The notes below the pieces were generated by a model. That model worked only from the letters and a program-made list of their open reading frames with translations. It had not been told where the DNA came from and ran no database searches. From a virus, in the IMG/VR virus record IMGVR_UViG_3300030107_000147, positions 1 to 42,691 of that record: a stretch of 42,691 bases of DNA; one strand, 5' to 3'. Position 1 is the first letter of the stretch; every line of letters starts with the position of its first letter. The translations under genes and the position numbers were made by a program. This document shows, piece after piece, positions 33,359-41,132 of the stretch.

Positions 33359-33583
33359 TTAATGTAATGTGTGTACTCGTACTTCTACGTTCCACGCCGC
33401 TTCATCTCCTTGTAATGCCATTGTTGTTAATGCGTCTTGTAAAATAAAAGCAGTTTGAGTTCTGCCTACATCTAAAAAGACAATGTTTTTTGTTTTTCTT
33501 GCTTTATCTACTGCTTGAAGTACATAGGCAGTCCAATTTATTGCGTCTCTTCTATTTTGAAGAGGAGATTTTTTAGTAGTCAT
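33359..33583 (-). CDS. Small protein downstream of primase/helicase
   Basis: This encodes 74 residues, MTTKKSPLQNRRDAINWTAY and onward, ending VEVRVHTLH, with a basic start and a helical middle (AFILQDALTTMALQGDEA). The start overlaps the primase/helicase end by eleven bases, suggesting coupled translation. No domain is recognised. Its location between helicase and polymerase suggests a replication helper only by association. Confidence 0.72.
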   Translation of the reverse strand: MTTKKSPLQNRRDAINWTAYVLQAVDKARKTKNIVFLDVGRTQTAFILQDALTTMALQGDEAAWNVEVRVHTLH

Positions 33584-35171
33584 CTAAAACATCTTCAGTA
33601 GTTTCAGACAAACAACCAGTAGTTAAGTCATATAATAATGTACCTGCGTTGCCTGTCTCACCTGAAAATCTGTTTTTAAGAATTGTAACTTTTGCTAATT
33701 TCTTTTCTGACTTAATGTCCCTAGATAGTGAAAGAATTAAATCTGATAGCTGACCTATACTGGCACTACCTCTCAAACTATTCATAGTAACATCTTTTCC
33801 ATCTTCAAAACCTTTGTCTCCTTCTGACCTACGAAGATGTGAAACTAATATTAAACCAATACCTGTTTCTTCTACTAATGTTCTTAATTTACTTACAAAG
33901 TAATCAATAAGTTTTCTTTCATCACTTGTGTGTTCATCTCCAAGTGCAGACAAAGCCATGTGTAAATGGTCTAATACCACAAAGTCTACTTCACATGATT
34001 TTGCTAAATATCTTATCTTACTTAATAAGTTGTCAGCGATTGTACTGCCAAAGTGGTTATATAAATAAAAATTCCCATTACCAATAGTTGATTTAAAAGT
34101 CTCCTGAAGTTGTTGTTCACTTATTCCTTCTCTAGTTAAATGCAAAGGTTTCTTTAGGTGGACACCCATAATACCTAATGCACTACGTTTAATACTTTCT
34201 TCTAGTGCTATGTAGCCAACACCAAAACCTTGTTTTAATAAATCTAATGCTACATGACGACAGAAAGATGATTTACCTACACCTGTACCTGCGGTTATAG
34301 TTGTTAACTCACCTTTTCGTAGTCCATGTGTTTTAATATTAATAGTTTTAAATGGATATTGTGCAGTAACATAAGTATCTTCTTTCATTATGTCGTCAAA
34401 GATTTCTGTACCAAGTACAATTCCATCTGGTCTATATGGTTTTGCATTCCACATAGCTTGTTTTAATTCTTCTGCTCTACCTGCGAGTAACATCTCATTA
34501 GGGTCTTTCAAAGGGAGAGACGCAATCTTGGCTTTATTCGGAGTTAGAAGTTTAGCACATTCTACAGCCGCTTGTTGCCCTTGTATGTCTTGGTCATACA
34601 TGAAGATTACGTTCTCATAACCTTCCAAGAAATCGAGTGATTTTTGAATATCTTTTTTTGCACCTGCCGCACCAGACTTAATAGAGACTACGTCCCATTT
34701 ATTATCGTTAATCTGTGACATTGTAAGGGCATCAATTTCACCCTCGCAGACAGTTATGTATCTTCCTTTTCCTTTGCAAACTTCTTGTCCAAATAATCCT
34801 GATTGTTTTGCTTCACCAATCCATTGAAAATCTTTTGAAGGGTATCTTAATTTTTGTGCTACTAACTCTTTGCTATCATTATAATAATTAGCAATATGAC
34901 ATGGTCTTCCAAACCATGCACCAATTTGGTAGTTATATTTTTGTACAGTGTTTAAATGTATTTTTCTTTTATTAAGAGGGAGAACATCTCCTTTAATAAA
35001 GTCACTTTCTTTTTTAGTAATTGTTTGTAATTCCATATTTGTTGATTTTCCTTTGGTATGTGTATTGCAAGAAAAGCAATACGAATGATTTGTATAGACA
35101 GCATTTGCATCAGACGAGCCGCAATTATCGCATGGGCTGTGATATAAAAACTCTTCTTCTGTTTTGTGCAT
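33573..35171 (-). CDS. DNA primase/helicase (T7 gp4-like)
   Basis: The 532-residue bifunctional enzyme has a zinc-binding domain with four Cys (14, 17, 32, 35), a TOPRIM primase centre (VCEGEIDAL with Glu143; YDQD near 192-195), and a RecA-type hexameric helicase (Walker A GTGVGKSS, 295-302; Walker B-like VVLDHLHMAL; SLRGSASIGQ). T7 gp4 has 566 residues. An internal ATG at codon 46, just past the zinc domain, is preceded by AAAGGA and could yield a helicase-only short form like T7 gp4B. The leader contains two hairpins. Confidence 0.96.
   Translation of the reverse strand: MHKTEEEFLYHSPCDNCGSSDANAVYTNHSYCFSCNTHTKGKSTNMELQTITKKESDFIKGDVLPLNKRKIHLNTVQKYNYQIGAWFGRPCHIANYYNDSKELVAQKLRYPSKDFQWIGEAKQSGLFGQEVCKGKGRYITVCEGEIDALTMSQINDNKWDVVSIKSGAAGAKKDIQKSLDFLEGYENVIFMYDQDIQGQQAAVECAKLLTPNKAKIASLPLKDPNEMLLAGRAEELKQAMWNAKPYRPDGIVLGTEIFDDIMKEDTYVTAQYPFKTINIKTHGLRKGELTTITAGTGVGKSSFCRHVALDLLKQGFGVGYIALEESIKRSALGIMGVHLKKPLHLTREGISEQQLQETFKSTIGNGNFYLYNHFGSTIADNLLSKIRYLAKSCEVDFVVLDHLHMALSALGDEHTSDERKLIDYFVSKLRTLVEETGIGLILVSHLRRSEGDKGFEDGKDVTMNSLRGSASIGQLSDLILSLSRDIKSEKKLAKVTILKNRFSGETGNAGTLLYDLTTGCLSETTEDVLDDY
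35034..35054 (-). promoter_or_regulatory. Internal ribosome-binding site in primase/helicase
   Basis: AAAGGA (35054-35049, minus strand) precedes an in-frame ATG at 35036 by 12 bases, with the ATCAACAA leader element between them. The ATG is codon 46, directly after the zinc-binding domain. T7 makes gp4B from an internal start at Met64 in the same way. The spacing is a little long. Confidence 0.5.
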
Positions 35172-35204
35172 AAATTTTTTGGGTAAAATGTTTGGGAATT
35201 TTGT

Positions 35205-35234
35205 GGGCTAGGTTCAGTCTCCCTCTACTAGCCC
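35205..35234 (-). other. Hairpin in primase/helicase leader
   Basis: GGGCTAG (35205-35211) and CTAGCCC (35228-35234) form a perfect 7-bp stem with a 16-base loop. It lies about 34 bases before the primase/helicase ATG. It may be an RNase III or stability element, or attenuate expression. No T-tract follows on the minus strand. Confidence 0.5.
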
Positions 35235-35275
35235 TATGGGGTCAGTTTCATTGTAAGCCACCCCAAAAATACGAA

Positions 35276-35305
35276 ACGCACCTAGCTATTTCTAACTAGA
35301 TGCGT
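35276..35305 (-). terminator. 13-bp stem with GAAA loop after amidase gene
   Basis: On the minus strand ACGCATCTAGTTA and TAGCTAGGTGCGT pair over 13 positions, closed by a GAAA tetraloop. The two non-Watson-Crick positions are G-U in the minus-strand RNA and would be A-C in the opposite RNA, so selection acts on the leftward transcript. It starts one base after the amidase stop, and TTCGTATTTTT follows. It is likely a terminator or processing hairpin. Confidence 0.65.
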
Positions 35306-35306
35306 C

Positions 35307-35741
35307 TCAATCAACAATCGCTTGTACATCAAAAAATATACAAGAGTTGGAGTTAGTTGCATCTCTGCAACCCACCACCTCAACACTATACTTCTTTTTC
35401 AACTGTTTCACAAGGTCTCGCAGTGAGACGAACTGTTTGAACGTGAAGTTAGTGTCAAGATTATCTCCATTTTCGGACAGCCCACCAACTAGGGCTATCG
35501 CTATGGAATTTTGGTTTGTAATTAATGGCTGATTAATAGGTAAGATAGCACCAGACATATCAATGTTTCTACCTTCTTCTACTTTACCATCTCTTTTTAT
35601 GATATAATGAAAAGCATTATGAAAGTAACCTTCTTTTCTATGCTTTAAAGTTATATCCTTTGCACTTAAATTCTCACTAGGTTTTGTTCTAGTAGAGTGT
35701 ACAACAATAAAATCTGTTCTTGCTCTGTTATTATTATTCAT
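35307..35741 (-). CDS. T7 lysozyme-like protein (gp3.5), probably not an amidase
   Basis: The 144-residue protein aligns with T7 gp3.5, a zinc amidase that also inhibits the phage RNA polymerase: FIVVHSTRTKPSENLSAKDI, FHYIIKRDGKVEEGR, SIAIALVGGLSENG. The first zinc ligand (His15) and the last (Cys134) remain. The middle His ligand region reads VVGCRDATN without His, the catalytic Tyr position is Phe44, and the Lys position is Asn or Ser. Amidase activity is therefore doubtful, and polymerase regulation is the likely retained job. GGAG precedes the ATG inside the endonuclease gene end. Confidence 0.85.
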   Translation of the reverse strand: MNNNNRARTDFIVVHSTRTKPSENLSAKDITLKHRKEGYFHNAFHYIIKRDGKVEEGRNIDMSGAILPINQPLITNQNSIAIALVGGLSENGDNLDTNFTFKQFVSLRDLVKQLKKKYSVEVVGCRDATNSNSCIFFDVQAIVD

Positions 35742-36147
35742 TTAACCACTCCAATGGTATGTGTTTGTCTGCATACTTAAATCCATATTTCTCACACCAC
35801 ATTGCATAAGTAGTTTTAGATTTTTTAGAAATTCTACTTCTTGAATTACTAAATATAATTCTAATGTCTTTCTCTGGGTGTTGTTCTTTAATAAGCCTCA
35901 TCTTCTGTCTGTCAGCAGAAGTAAATAATCCTTTTGTCTCTATATAAAAATCGTGTGCTTCTAGGTAAAAGTCTGGCGTATAAGTGTGAGCTTTCTGTGG
36001 TTTAACATAAGTTAATTTAACCTTCTCGTACTGATACTTTACTTTATTTGCATCTAACTCTTCCGAGATAGATATTTCTAAACCAGACCTAAAACCATAT
36101 TTAAGTCCTACTTGATTAGAAGTCAGTTGCGTTTTCTTGAACTTCAT
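35734..36147 (-). CDS. Endonuclease I, Holliday junction resolvase (gp3-like)
   Basis: With the ATG at 36147 it has 137 residues (T7 gp3: 149). The catalytic set is present: Glu24 in FRSGLE, Asp59 in YTPDF, Glu70 and Lys72 in IETKG, followed by REQ-like KEQHPEKDIRIIF and FKYADKHIPLEWL, all typical of gp3. It resolves branched DNA and breaks down host DNA. An open frame continues to 36231, but this would lie inside the SSB gene. The chosen start overlaps it by 32 bases. Confidence 0.92.
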   Translation of the reverse strand: MKFKKTQLTSNQVGLKYGFRSGLEISISEELDANKVKYQYEKVKLTYVKPQKAHTYTPDFYLEAHDFYIETKGLFTSADRQKMRLIKEQHPEKDIRIIFSNSRSRISKKSKTTYAMWCEKYGFKYADKHIPLEWLNE

Positions 36148-36724
36148 TTTCTTGTGGAACTTCTGGTGCTGTATAACCATCTTTAACTTCTGAAAAGCCA
36201 TGCGAGGACGAAGTCGCACCAGACCCTTCAACTAATTTAGTTATTTGCACCGCTTTTAGTCTTAATGAAACACCTGCACCTGCCATAGCGGTATAGTAGG
36301 GTATCATATCCGCAGACGCTTTCATTTGACTACCAGACCAAACTTGATTGGTCATTGGTGTACCTTTGCTATCAAAGATAGGAACTTTGTTGTCAATGAC
36401 ATCTCCATTCTTCATTATTATCTTTGCTTTAGCTTTGAATTTGAAGATTATGTTTCCAGTTGGTTTACCTTTGTCATACTCTTCTTCAAAAGGTTTGTTT
36501 GCTGTTTTTATGTTCTTGCCTTTAGATTTCTCTTTAGCCATAGCAACAGCTTTGGTTACTTCACCATTTATCTTTTCAATGAGTGGCTTTGCTTCAGCAG
36601 AAGCAATTACTAGATTAACTTTGTAATGTCCATTATCATCAAATTTAGTATCTGGTTTATTTAACCATGCAAATTGTGATACACCTATTGGTGTAACCAA
36701 TTTTTCGTATGTTTGTTTACTCAT
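36116..36724 (-). CDS. ssDNA-binding protein (T7 gp2.5-like)
   Basis: The 202-residue protein begins MSKQTYEKLVTPIGVSQFAW and carries an OB-type body (KVNLVIASAEAKPLIEKING; GNIIFKFKAKAKI). Its acidic C-terminal tail ends in Phe (ENEVQENATDF), as in T7 gp2.5, where that Phe contacts polymerase and helicase. A longer frame to 36763 exists, but AAGGAG before the ATG at 36724 decides the start. The phage promoter at 36773-36790 lies about 50 bases upstream. Confidence 0.9.
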   Translation of the reverse strand: MSKQTYEKLVTPIGVSQFAWLNKPDTKFDDNGHYKVNLVIASAEAKPLIEKINGEVTKAVAMAKEKSKGKNIKTANKPFEEEYDKGKPTGNIIFKFKAKAKIIMKNGDVIDNKVPIFDSKGTPMTNQVWSGSQMKASADMIPYYTAMAGAGVSLRLKAVQITKLVEGSGATSSSHGFSEVKDGYTAPEVPQENEVQENATDF

Positions 36725-36772
36725 GTTTCTCCTTGTGTTTATCTCTGTGTTTTCTCCAACCATGTTGATTAG

Positions 36773-36790
36773 TCTAATAGTGCAACTTTA
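36773..36790 (-). promoter_or_regulatory. Phage RNA polymerase promoter before SSB operon
   Basis: The minus-strand sequence TAAAGTTGCACTATTAGA is identical to the left-end site at 1897-1914. It lies between the small gene after the RNA polymerase and the SSB gene, at the start of the DNA-metabolism operon. It overlaps the stop of the upstream gene (36788-36790). The following leader has AATCAACA and AAGGAG before the SSB ATG. Confidence 0.77.
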
Positions 36791-37000
36791 CTTACTGGCA
36801 TCACACATTTTTCCTATGTATTGCCATTTCTTGCCGCCTATTATTATTTCATGCTTGTTTATTGGGGGTTCGTGATAGGTTGTAGGAACTTCATACCTAC
36901 AATCAGTTACTTTAATTTCAGTTACCCATAATTTACTATCTACCTTGAAAGTTTCCTCAAAAGGTAGAAGTAGCAAAGTCATTATTATATATTCTTTCAT
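36788..37000 (-). CDS. Small protein after RNA polymerase, unknown
   Basis: This encodes 70 residues, MKEYIIMTLLLLPFEETFKV and onward. The start is hydrophobic for about 12 residues, then soluble, with WVTEIKVTDCRYEVP and IIIGGKKWQYIGKMC. GAGG precedes the ATG at the far end of the useful range. T7 has several small class II genes at this place. It may be exported if the hydrophobic start acts as a signal. No family recognised. Confidence 0.7.
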   Translation of the reverse strand: MKEYIIMTLLLLPFEETFKVDSKLWVTEIKVTDCRYEVPTTYHEPPINKHEIIIGGKKWQYIGKMCDASK

Positions 37001-37024
37001 TTAACTATCCTCTGTTGCATAGGT

Positions 37025-39484
37025 TTAGGCAAAGAAAAACTTGGATTGATGTAGTAAATCCAAATCCAATTCGCCTGACGCAGGAATTTCAGGAAACTTT
37101 TTAATAGCTTCTTTATCTTCCACTAATAAGGCGGTTTCTTTTTTAAACTTGTCAAATAAATCTTGACTAAAGGTTTCAACAAAAGCCTCTCTTATGCTTT
37201 CATTAAGTTTATCAATATCACAAGCATGTGTAGCAAAGCTATCATGTACGTTACAAAAACTTTCAATACCTTTTTCTTGTGCAATATTGACAGTCTTAAT
37301 CATACAAGCACTATCTAAACTATGAACATAGTTAGCCGCCGCCGCATTACGAGTACGAAGTTTGTCAGTACCTTCAGTTTCTTCTTTTATTTGAGGCATA
37401 ATAACTTCTCCCATTAGATTTGATTTTACTCTTTTAGTTTTCATTTCAGGATAGAATTGAAATACTGGAAATCCAACTGGTGTAGTCCAATGTAAAGGAA
37501 CACCTTGTTTAGCGATAACTTTTGCTATCCCTTGTAAGAAATTCATTCCTTGTCTAGCTGACTTTAAATTTTCACCTATACTAGCCCAAATAATTTTAGA
37601 CAAATAAGTAGCAGGTTTAAACATGTCATCAAAAGGGTGCATCTCACCTTTATCTTTTCGTTTAGTTAAATCTTCAACTACGAAATCTGTGCATGAATAT
37701 CTAGTAGACCCATAACAAATTGTCATAATAGGTCTTTTACAAGTAGAACGCTTAACTCCATATTGTAACCATTTCTTCGCCAAGTCATCACCTTCTTCAG
37801 CTTTCACTTTTAAAGTTTTAATAACTTCATCAGCAACTAATTGATATATGTCTTGTGGTTTATCACTAGGAATACAGTTAACTAATGTACCTGCAACTTT
37901 ATCTCTTAATAAAAGAGAATAAATTTGAAGACCATTACAAGAGCCATCTACGTTTACTGGTAAATGAGATATAAAACCATCACCTGTTTCATGGTATCTT
38001 GTCCATTCATCACAAAAAGCTAGAAACTGAAAAGGACTATCTGCGTCTTCCCATTGTCTATTACCTATTGGGTCAGTACCACATGCTTTAATCCATTCTA
38101 GGTTATCATAAGCCCATTTTTCTCTATCTTCTAATGAGACTTTATCATTACCCCACATGTTAGAGCCATGAACAGCTAACCAAAAGACACCTCTATTGGC
38201 TTTCGTAATAGTTTTTCCAACAGCAAAATTAAGTAGTGCTTTAGCACCACCAATAGACTGATAGTTAAGAAAAGCAGGAACGCAATATGCTCTTCCTCTG
38301 AAGTCTAATTGTAGTGGGAAGAATAGAGTTAAATATTGTACAAACTTTTGGGCTAACCAAATAATTTTAGCGTACAATAATCTCTTTGATACCATTCTGT
38401 TATTCTCTGTGTGAACAATGACACTATCTTTCTTAAATTTTTTAAGTGCGGCTTTGCCCTCTTCAGTGTCTTCACTTATATTGTGAGGTTTTTTAGGTAA
38501 TGGTAAGTTTTCTATGGGTGGCATACCACCAATAGATAGTCCCTTATCCCACGCATGTTGCATTACACCTAATACAAACTTATTAATTCTATAAGCTGTA
38601 CCCTGCATTAAGTTAATAGCTTTGGTTACTTCAGGCATAGCAAAGGCTTCTAATTCTTTATTGAATTTCTTACCTTTTTGCTTAACTAGGTCTAACTCTG
38701 GGAGTTCTTCAGTCCAATATCCATGACCAGAAATTTTCCCATCTTCAATCATTTTTGGTGGCATAACCATTGGAAGATACTCTGGGTTTAATAGTTCATT
38801 AAACTTATTTCGGTTATCAATCCACTGTTTAGTCTTTTCAGTTTGTTTAATAACTTTTACAGTTTTATGTTTATGTTGCTCTGTACCAACTTGGACAAGT
38901 CCTGTACTTTCAATGAGTAAATCAATGAGTTGCATACCAACATGTAATCTTTCGGTGGTAGTCCATTGTTCCCATTTCATAACACTATCTCGTTTAGCAC
39001 TCTCTCTTAACTTTCTTCTTTTATAGTTATAATTCCAAGACCTTTTATCTAAATCTCTTTTTACAGTTTCGTATAATTCAGGATTAAGTGATTTAAAGTT
39101 TTTTAAACTTATCTCTGTCTCAACTCTACCGCCACAAGTGATTGCAGTAGCAGTCAAGTTCTTGGTATTAGTAATAGTGTTGATTATATGCTTTGCAGTT
39201 ATCAACGCTAATATCTTTGGGTCTACTTGTGAGATATATTTAAGAGCAATGGGAGTTTTAGAATGAACATTAGATAAACTCTGTTCTACCCATTCTGCTA
39301 TTCGGATTGCTAATGGTCTTATTGTATTGGCAACAATTACTTTACCATAAGAAGTGACACTTTCTTCGCCTCTATCAATATGTGATAAGCGTCTTTTGTT
39401 TGTCCTCTTTGCACCTAACTCTTTAGACATTGTCTCGTTTAGATGTTGGTCTTTGTATGTCGGCATTATTTCTAGTATTTTCAA
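37025..39484 (-). CDS. Single-subunit phage RNA polymerase (T7 gp1-like)
   Basis: The 819-residue enzyme (T7: 883) transcribes the middle and late genes. Key residues are Asp513 in VDGSCNGLQ (T7 Asp537), Lys583 and Tyr591 in KRSTCKRPIMTICYG (T7 Lys631 and Tyr639), Asp748 in HDSFATH (T7 Asp812), and the C-terminal FFFA matching T7 FAFA. The start is TTG, with a perfect AAGGAG six bases upstream and the AATCAACAA leader before it. Four candidate promoters for this enzyme are found in the window. Confidence 0.97.
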   Translation of the reverse strand: MKILEIMPTYKDQHLNETMSKELGAKRTNKRRLSHIDRGEESVTSYGKVIVANTIRPLAIRIAEWVEQSLSNVHSKTPIALKYISQVDPKILALITAKHIINTITNTKNLTATAITCGGRVETEISLKNFKSLNPELYETVKRDLDKRSWNYNYKRRKLRESAKRDSVMKWEQWTTTERLHVGMQLIDLLIESTGLVQVGTEQHKHKTVKVIKQTEKTKQWIDNRNKFNELLNPEYLPMVMPPKMIEDGKISGHGYWTEELPELDLVKQKGKKFNKELEAFAMPEVTKAINLMQGTAYRINKFVLGVMQHAWDKGLSIGGMPPIENLPLPKKPHNISEDTEEGKAALKKFKKDSVIVHTENNRMVSKRLLYAKIIWLAQKFVQYLTLFFPLQLDFRGRAYCVPAFLNYQSIGGAKALLNFAVGKTITKANRGVFWLAVHGSNMWGNDKVSLEDREKWAYDNLEWIKACGTDPIGNRQWEDADSPFQFLAFCDEWTRYHETGDGFISHLPVNVDGSCNGLQIYSLLLRDKVAGTLVNCIPSDKPQDIYQLVADEVIKTLKVKAEEGDDLAKKWLQYGVKRSTCKRPIMTICYGSTRYSCTDFVVEDLTKRKDKGEMHPFDDMFKPATYLSKIIWASIGENLKSARQGMNFLQGIAKVIAKQGVPLHWTTPVGFPVFQFYPEMKTKRVKSNLMGEVIMPQIKEETEGTDKLRTRNAAAANYVHSLDSACMIKTVNIAQEKGIESFCNVHDSFATHACDIDKLNESIREAFVETFSQDLFDKFKKETALLVEDKEAIKKFPEIPASGELDLDLLHQSKFFFA

Positions 39485-39608
39485 TTTATTCTCCTTTTGT
39501 TGATTGATGCACCAAAGGAATGGCTTACAAATTAAGTTTAGTCCTTTGATTATTTTATTAAGATGTAGTAGAGAATAGTTGAGTGTTTACTTATGAAATA
39601 AAACAACT

Positions 39609-39649
39609 GGCAACGTGGCGGAATGGTTACGCAGAGGATTGCAAATCCT
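39609..39649 (+). other. attP: Candidate attP: 5' half of a tRNA-Cys gene
   Basis: The plus strand reads like the 5' half of tRNA-Cys: acceptor strand GGCAACG, TG, D-arm GCGGAATGGTTACGC, and anticodon arm AGAGGATTGCAAATCCT with anticodon GCA. No T-arm or 3' acceptor strand follows. The segment lies just beyond the integrase gene, the usual place of attP in such phages. Identity to the host may run on to about 39657. A 7-bp inverted repeat ACTGGCA/TGCCAGT (39606-39612, 39662-39668) frames it. Confidence 0.72.
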
Positions 39650-39735
39650 ATTGTACCCATGTGCCAGTGGAACAGTCTATTTTACTTATATTATATAACA
39701 ACATTTATCAACTATCCTCTAACTACTTTTATTCC

Positions 39736-40617
39736 TTAATTGGATTGTGAATTTTGATTAATCCCATTAAGAACATTTACTGCACCCACTAGATTATTCG
39801 GTATCAAGTGAGCATACCTTTTTATCATCTTCCATGACTTATGACCTAGCATTTGACCAATCATGTGAAGTTCTACCTTCCCTGATTGAGCTAACCTAGT
39901 AGCACAAGTATGTCTTAAACAATGAATGACAAACTCTTTGTCTTCTTCTAAATTCATTGCTTTTCTTAAACGTCTCCAAGTATTCTCACACGTCCAATAT
40001 TTTAAGTGTTTGAATACCAAGTCGTTTCTTTCCGCTTTGTCCAACAGTTTGACAACAATAGACTTTGCACGTTCTGTTAGTGGTACACCTCTTGGCTCAC
40101 CATTCTTCGTAATTGAAGCAGGTAAGTTAACAATATAACTTCCATTGTTATTGTGTATCATCAACTTCTTAATAGATAACGCTTCGCCTAGTCTCATACC
40201 TGTATCTATTAGAAATAAAAAAAACTCCAAATAGTCAACCATATTCCACTCGGTTAACAATCTAATAATTTCTTTTTCTTCTTCTAGTTCAAGGTATCGT
40301 TCTCTACCATTGTCCTCTCTATTCCAATCAATGTGAGGCATTCTATCAAGATGATAAATAGATTGTCTCTGATTGGCATATCTTAACATCTTTGAGAGTG
40401 AGGACAGATACCGATTAATTGTAGAACCTTGATACCCTCTGTTTTCTAAAGTATCAACAACATGCTCTACATGATTATCTGTAATTTCAGTCACTAACAT
40501 TCCACGACCTAACATTGTAATAATTTTTTCGGCTCGTGTTTGTTGCAACTTTTCCCACCCTTTAAGAGTAAGTTTGCGGTGTATCTCTGTAAGCAGTTTT
40601 GGATTTTTAGTCTGCAT
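39736..40617 (-). CDS. int: Tyrosine site-specific integrase
   Basis: The 293-residue recombinase has a SAM-like core-binding N terminus (about 1-100) and a catalytic domain with Arg142 (DTGMRLGEAL), Lys171 (TKNGEPR), His232 and Arg235 (HCLRHT), His259 (LGHKSW) and nucleophile Tyr268 (KRYAHL). All active-site residues are present, so integration and lysogeny are likely. The gene lies between the regulator and the RNA polymerase. AAAGG precedes the ATG. The tRNA-Cys-like segment 87 bases past its end is the probable attP. Confidence 0.95.
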   Translation of the reverse strand: MQTKNPKLLTEIHRKLTLKGWEKLQQTRAEKIITMLGRGMLVTEITDNHVEHVVDTLENRGYQGSTINRYLSSLSKMLRYANQRQSIYHLDRMPHIDWNREDNGRERYLELEEEKEIIRLLTEWNMVDYLEFFLFLIDTGMRLGEALSIKKLMIHNNNGSYIVNLPASITKNGEPRGVPLTERAKSIVVKLLDKAERNDLVFKHLKYWTCENTWRRLRKAMNLEEDKEFVIHCLRHTCATRLAQSGKVELHMIGQMLGHKSWKMIKRYAHLIPNNLVGAVNVLNGINQNSQSN

Positions 40618-40636
40618 ACTGTACCGCCTTTCATTG

Positions 40637-40969
40637 TTATTTAACCCATTCCAAAAGAGTTAAATATACTCTTTTGCCTTTTGCTGTAAGACGCACTAAC
40701 TTTCTACGTCTTTCCATTGGGTCTTCAAAAGTCTCTAGGAGACCTATTCCAGTCTTCTTATGTCTATTTATGTCAGCTAGTTTATAGCAATTCCTAGACA
40801 CAGAAGATTGAGCCAAGTCCAACTCTTCACTTATAGTTTGCATGGCTACTCCTTCTTTTTTTCCATGTACCGCTACAAATAAAAACACAGCGATTGCCTG
40901 TGCTTCAATTTGTGTATCAAACTTTCGCATTTCTTCTATAATTTTCAGAAGGTTTAATCCGCTACTCAT
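40637..40969 (-). CDS. MarR-like winged-helix regulator
   Basis: The 110-residue DNA-binding protein reads TISEELDLAQSSVSRNCYKL for helix-turn-helix (about 45-65), then a wing with ETFEDPMERRRKLVRLTAKG, the typical MarR-type hairpin and following helix. A helical dimerisation N terminus precedes it. It lies directly upstream of the integrase, so it may control integration or early genes. AAGAAAGGA gives a strong start. A palindrome next to the promoter at 41336-41364 is one possible target. Confidence 0.85.
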   Translation of the reverse strand: MSSGLNLLKIIEEMRKFDTQIEAQAIAVFLFVAVHGKKEGVAMQTISEELDLAQSSVSRNCYKLADINRHKKTGIGLLETFEDPMERRRKLVRLTAKGKRVYLTLLEWVK

Positions 40970-41001
40970 TATCTTTCGTCCTTTCTTACATTAGTCTTCA
41001 A

Positions 41002-41130
41002 TTATGATAAGTAAAGTCTCCAAAAACCAAAATCTACTATTTTTTCATAATTGTCGGCACTTATTTTAAGATTACTCCATTTAGAGAAAGTCTCTACATA
41101 TACTTTAAAAAGAATAAAATTAATATGCAT
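41002..41130 (-). CDS. 42-residue early protein, unknown
   Basis: MHINFILFKVYVETFSKWSN is followed by LKISADNYEKIVDFGFWRLY; the product is aromatic and largely hydrophobic with charged breaks. AAGGAG, which also encodes the end of the upstream gene, lies directly before the ATG. It lies downstream of the sigma70-type promoter and just before the MarR-like gene. Function is not recognisable. Confidence 0.6.
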   Translation of the reverse strand: MHINFILFKVYVETFSKWSNLKISADNYEKIVDFGFWRLYLS

Positions 41131-41132
41131 AT

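Noticed and set aside
39513-39548. Inverted repeat CAAAGGA/TCCTTTG upstream of the RNA polymerase gene as a terminator.
   Set aside because: The loop is about 22 bases, the stem is AT-rich and no U-tract follows on the minus strand. It is too weak to list as a terminator.
39609-39683. A complete tRNA-Cys gene.
   Set aside because: The acceptor, D-arm and anticodon arm are good, but no T-loop motif or 3' acceptor strand CGTTGCC is present. A partial tRNA used as attP fits better.
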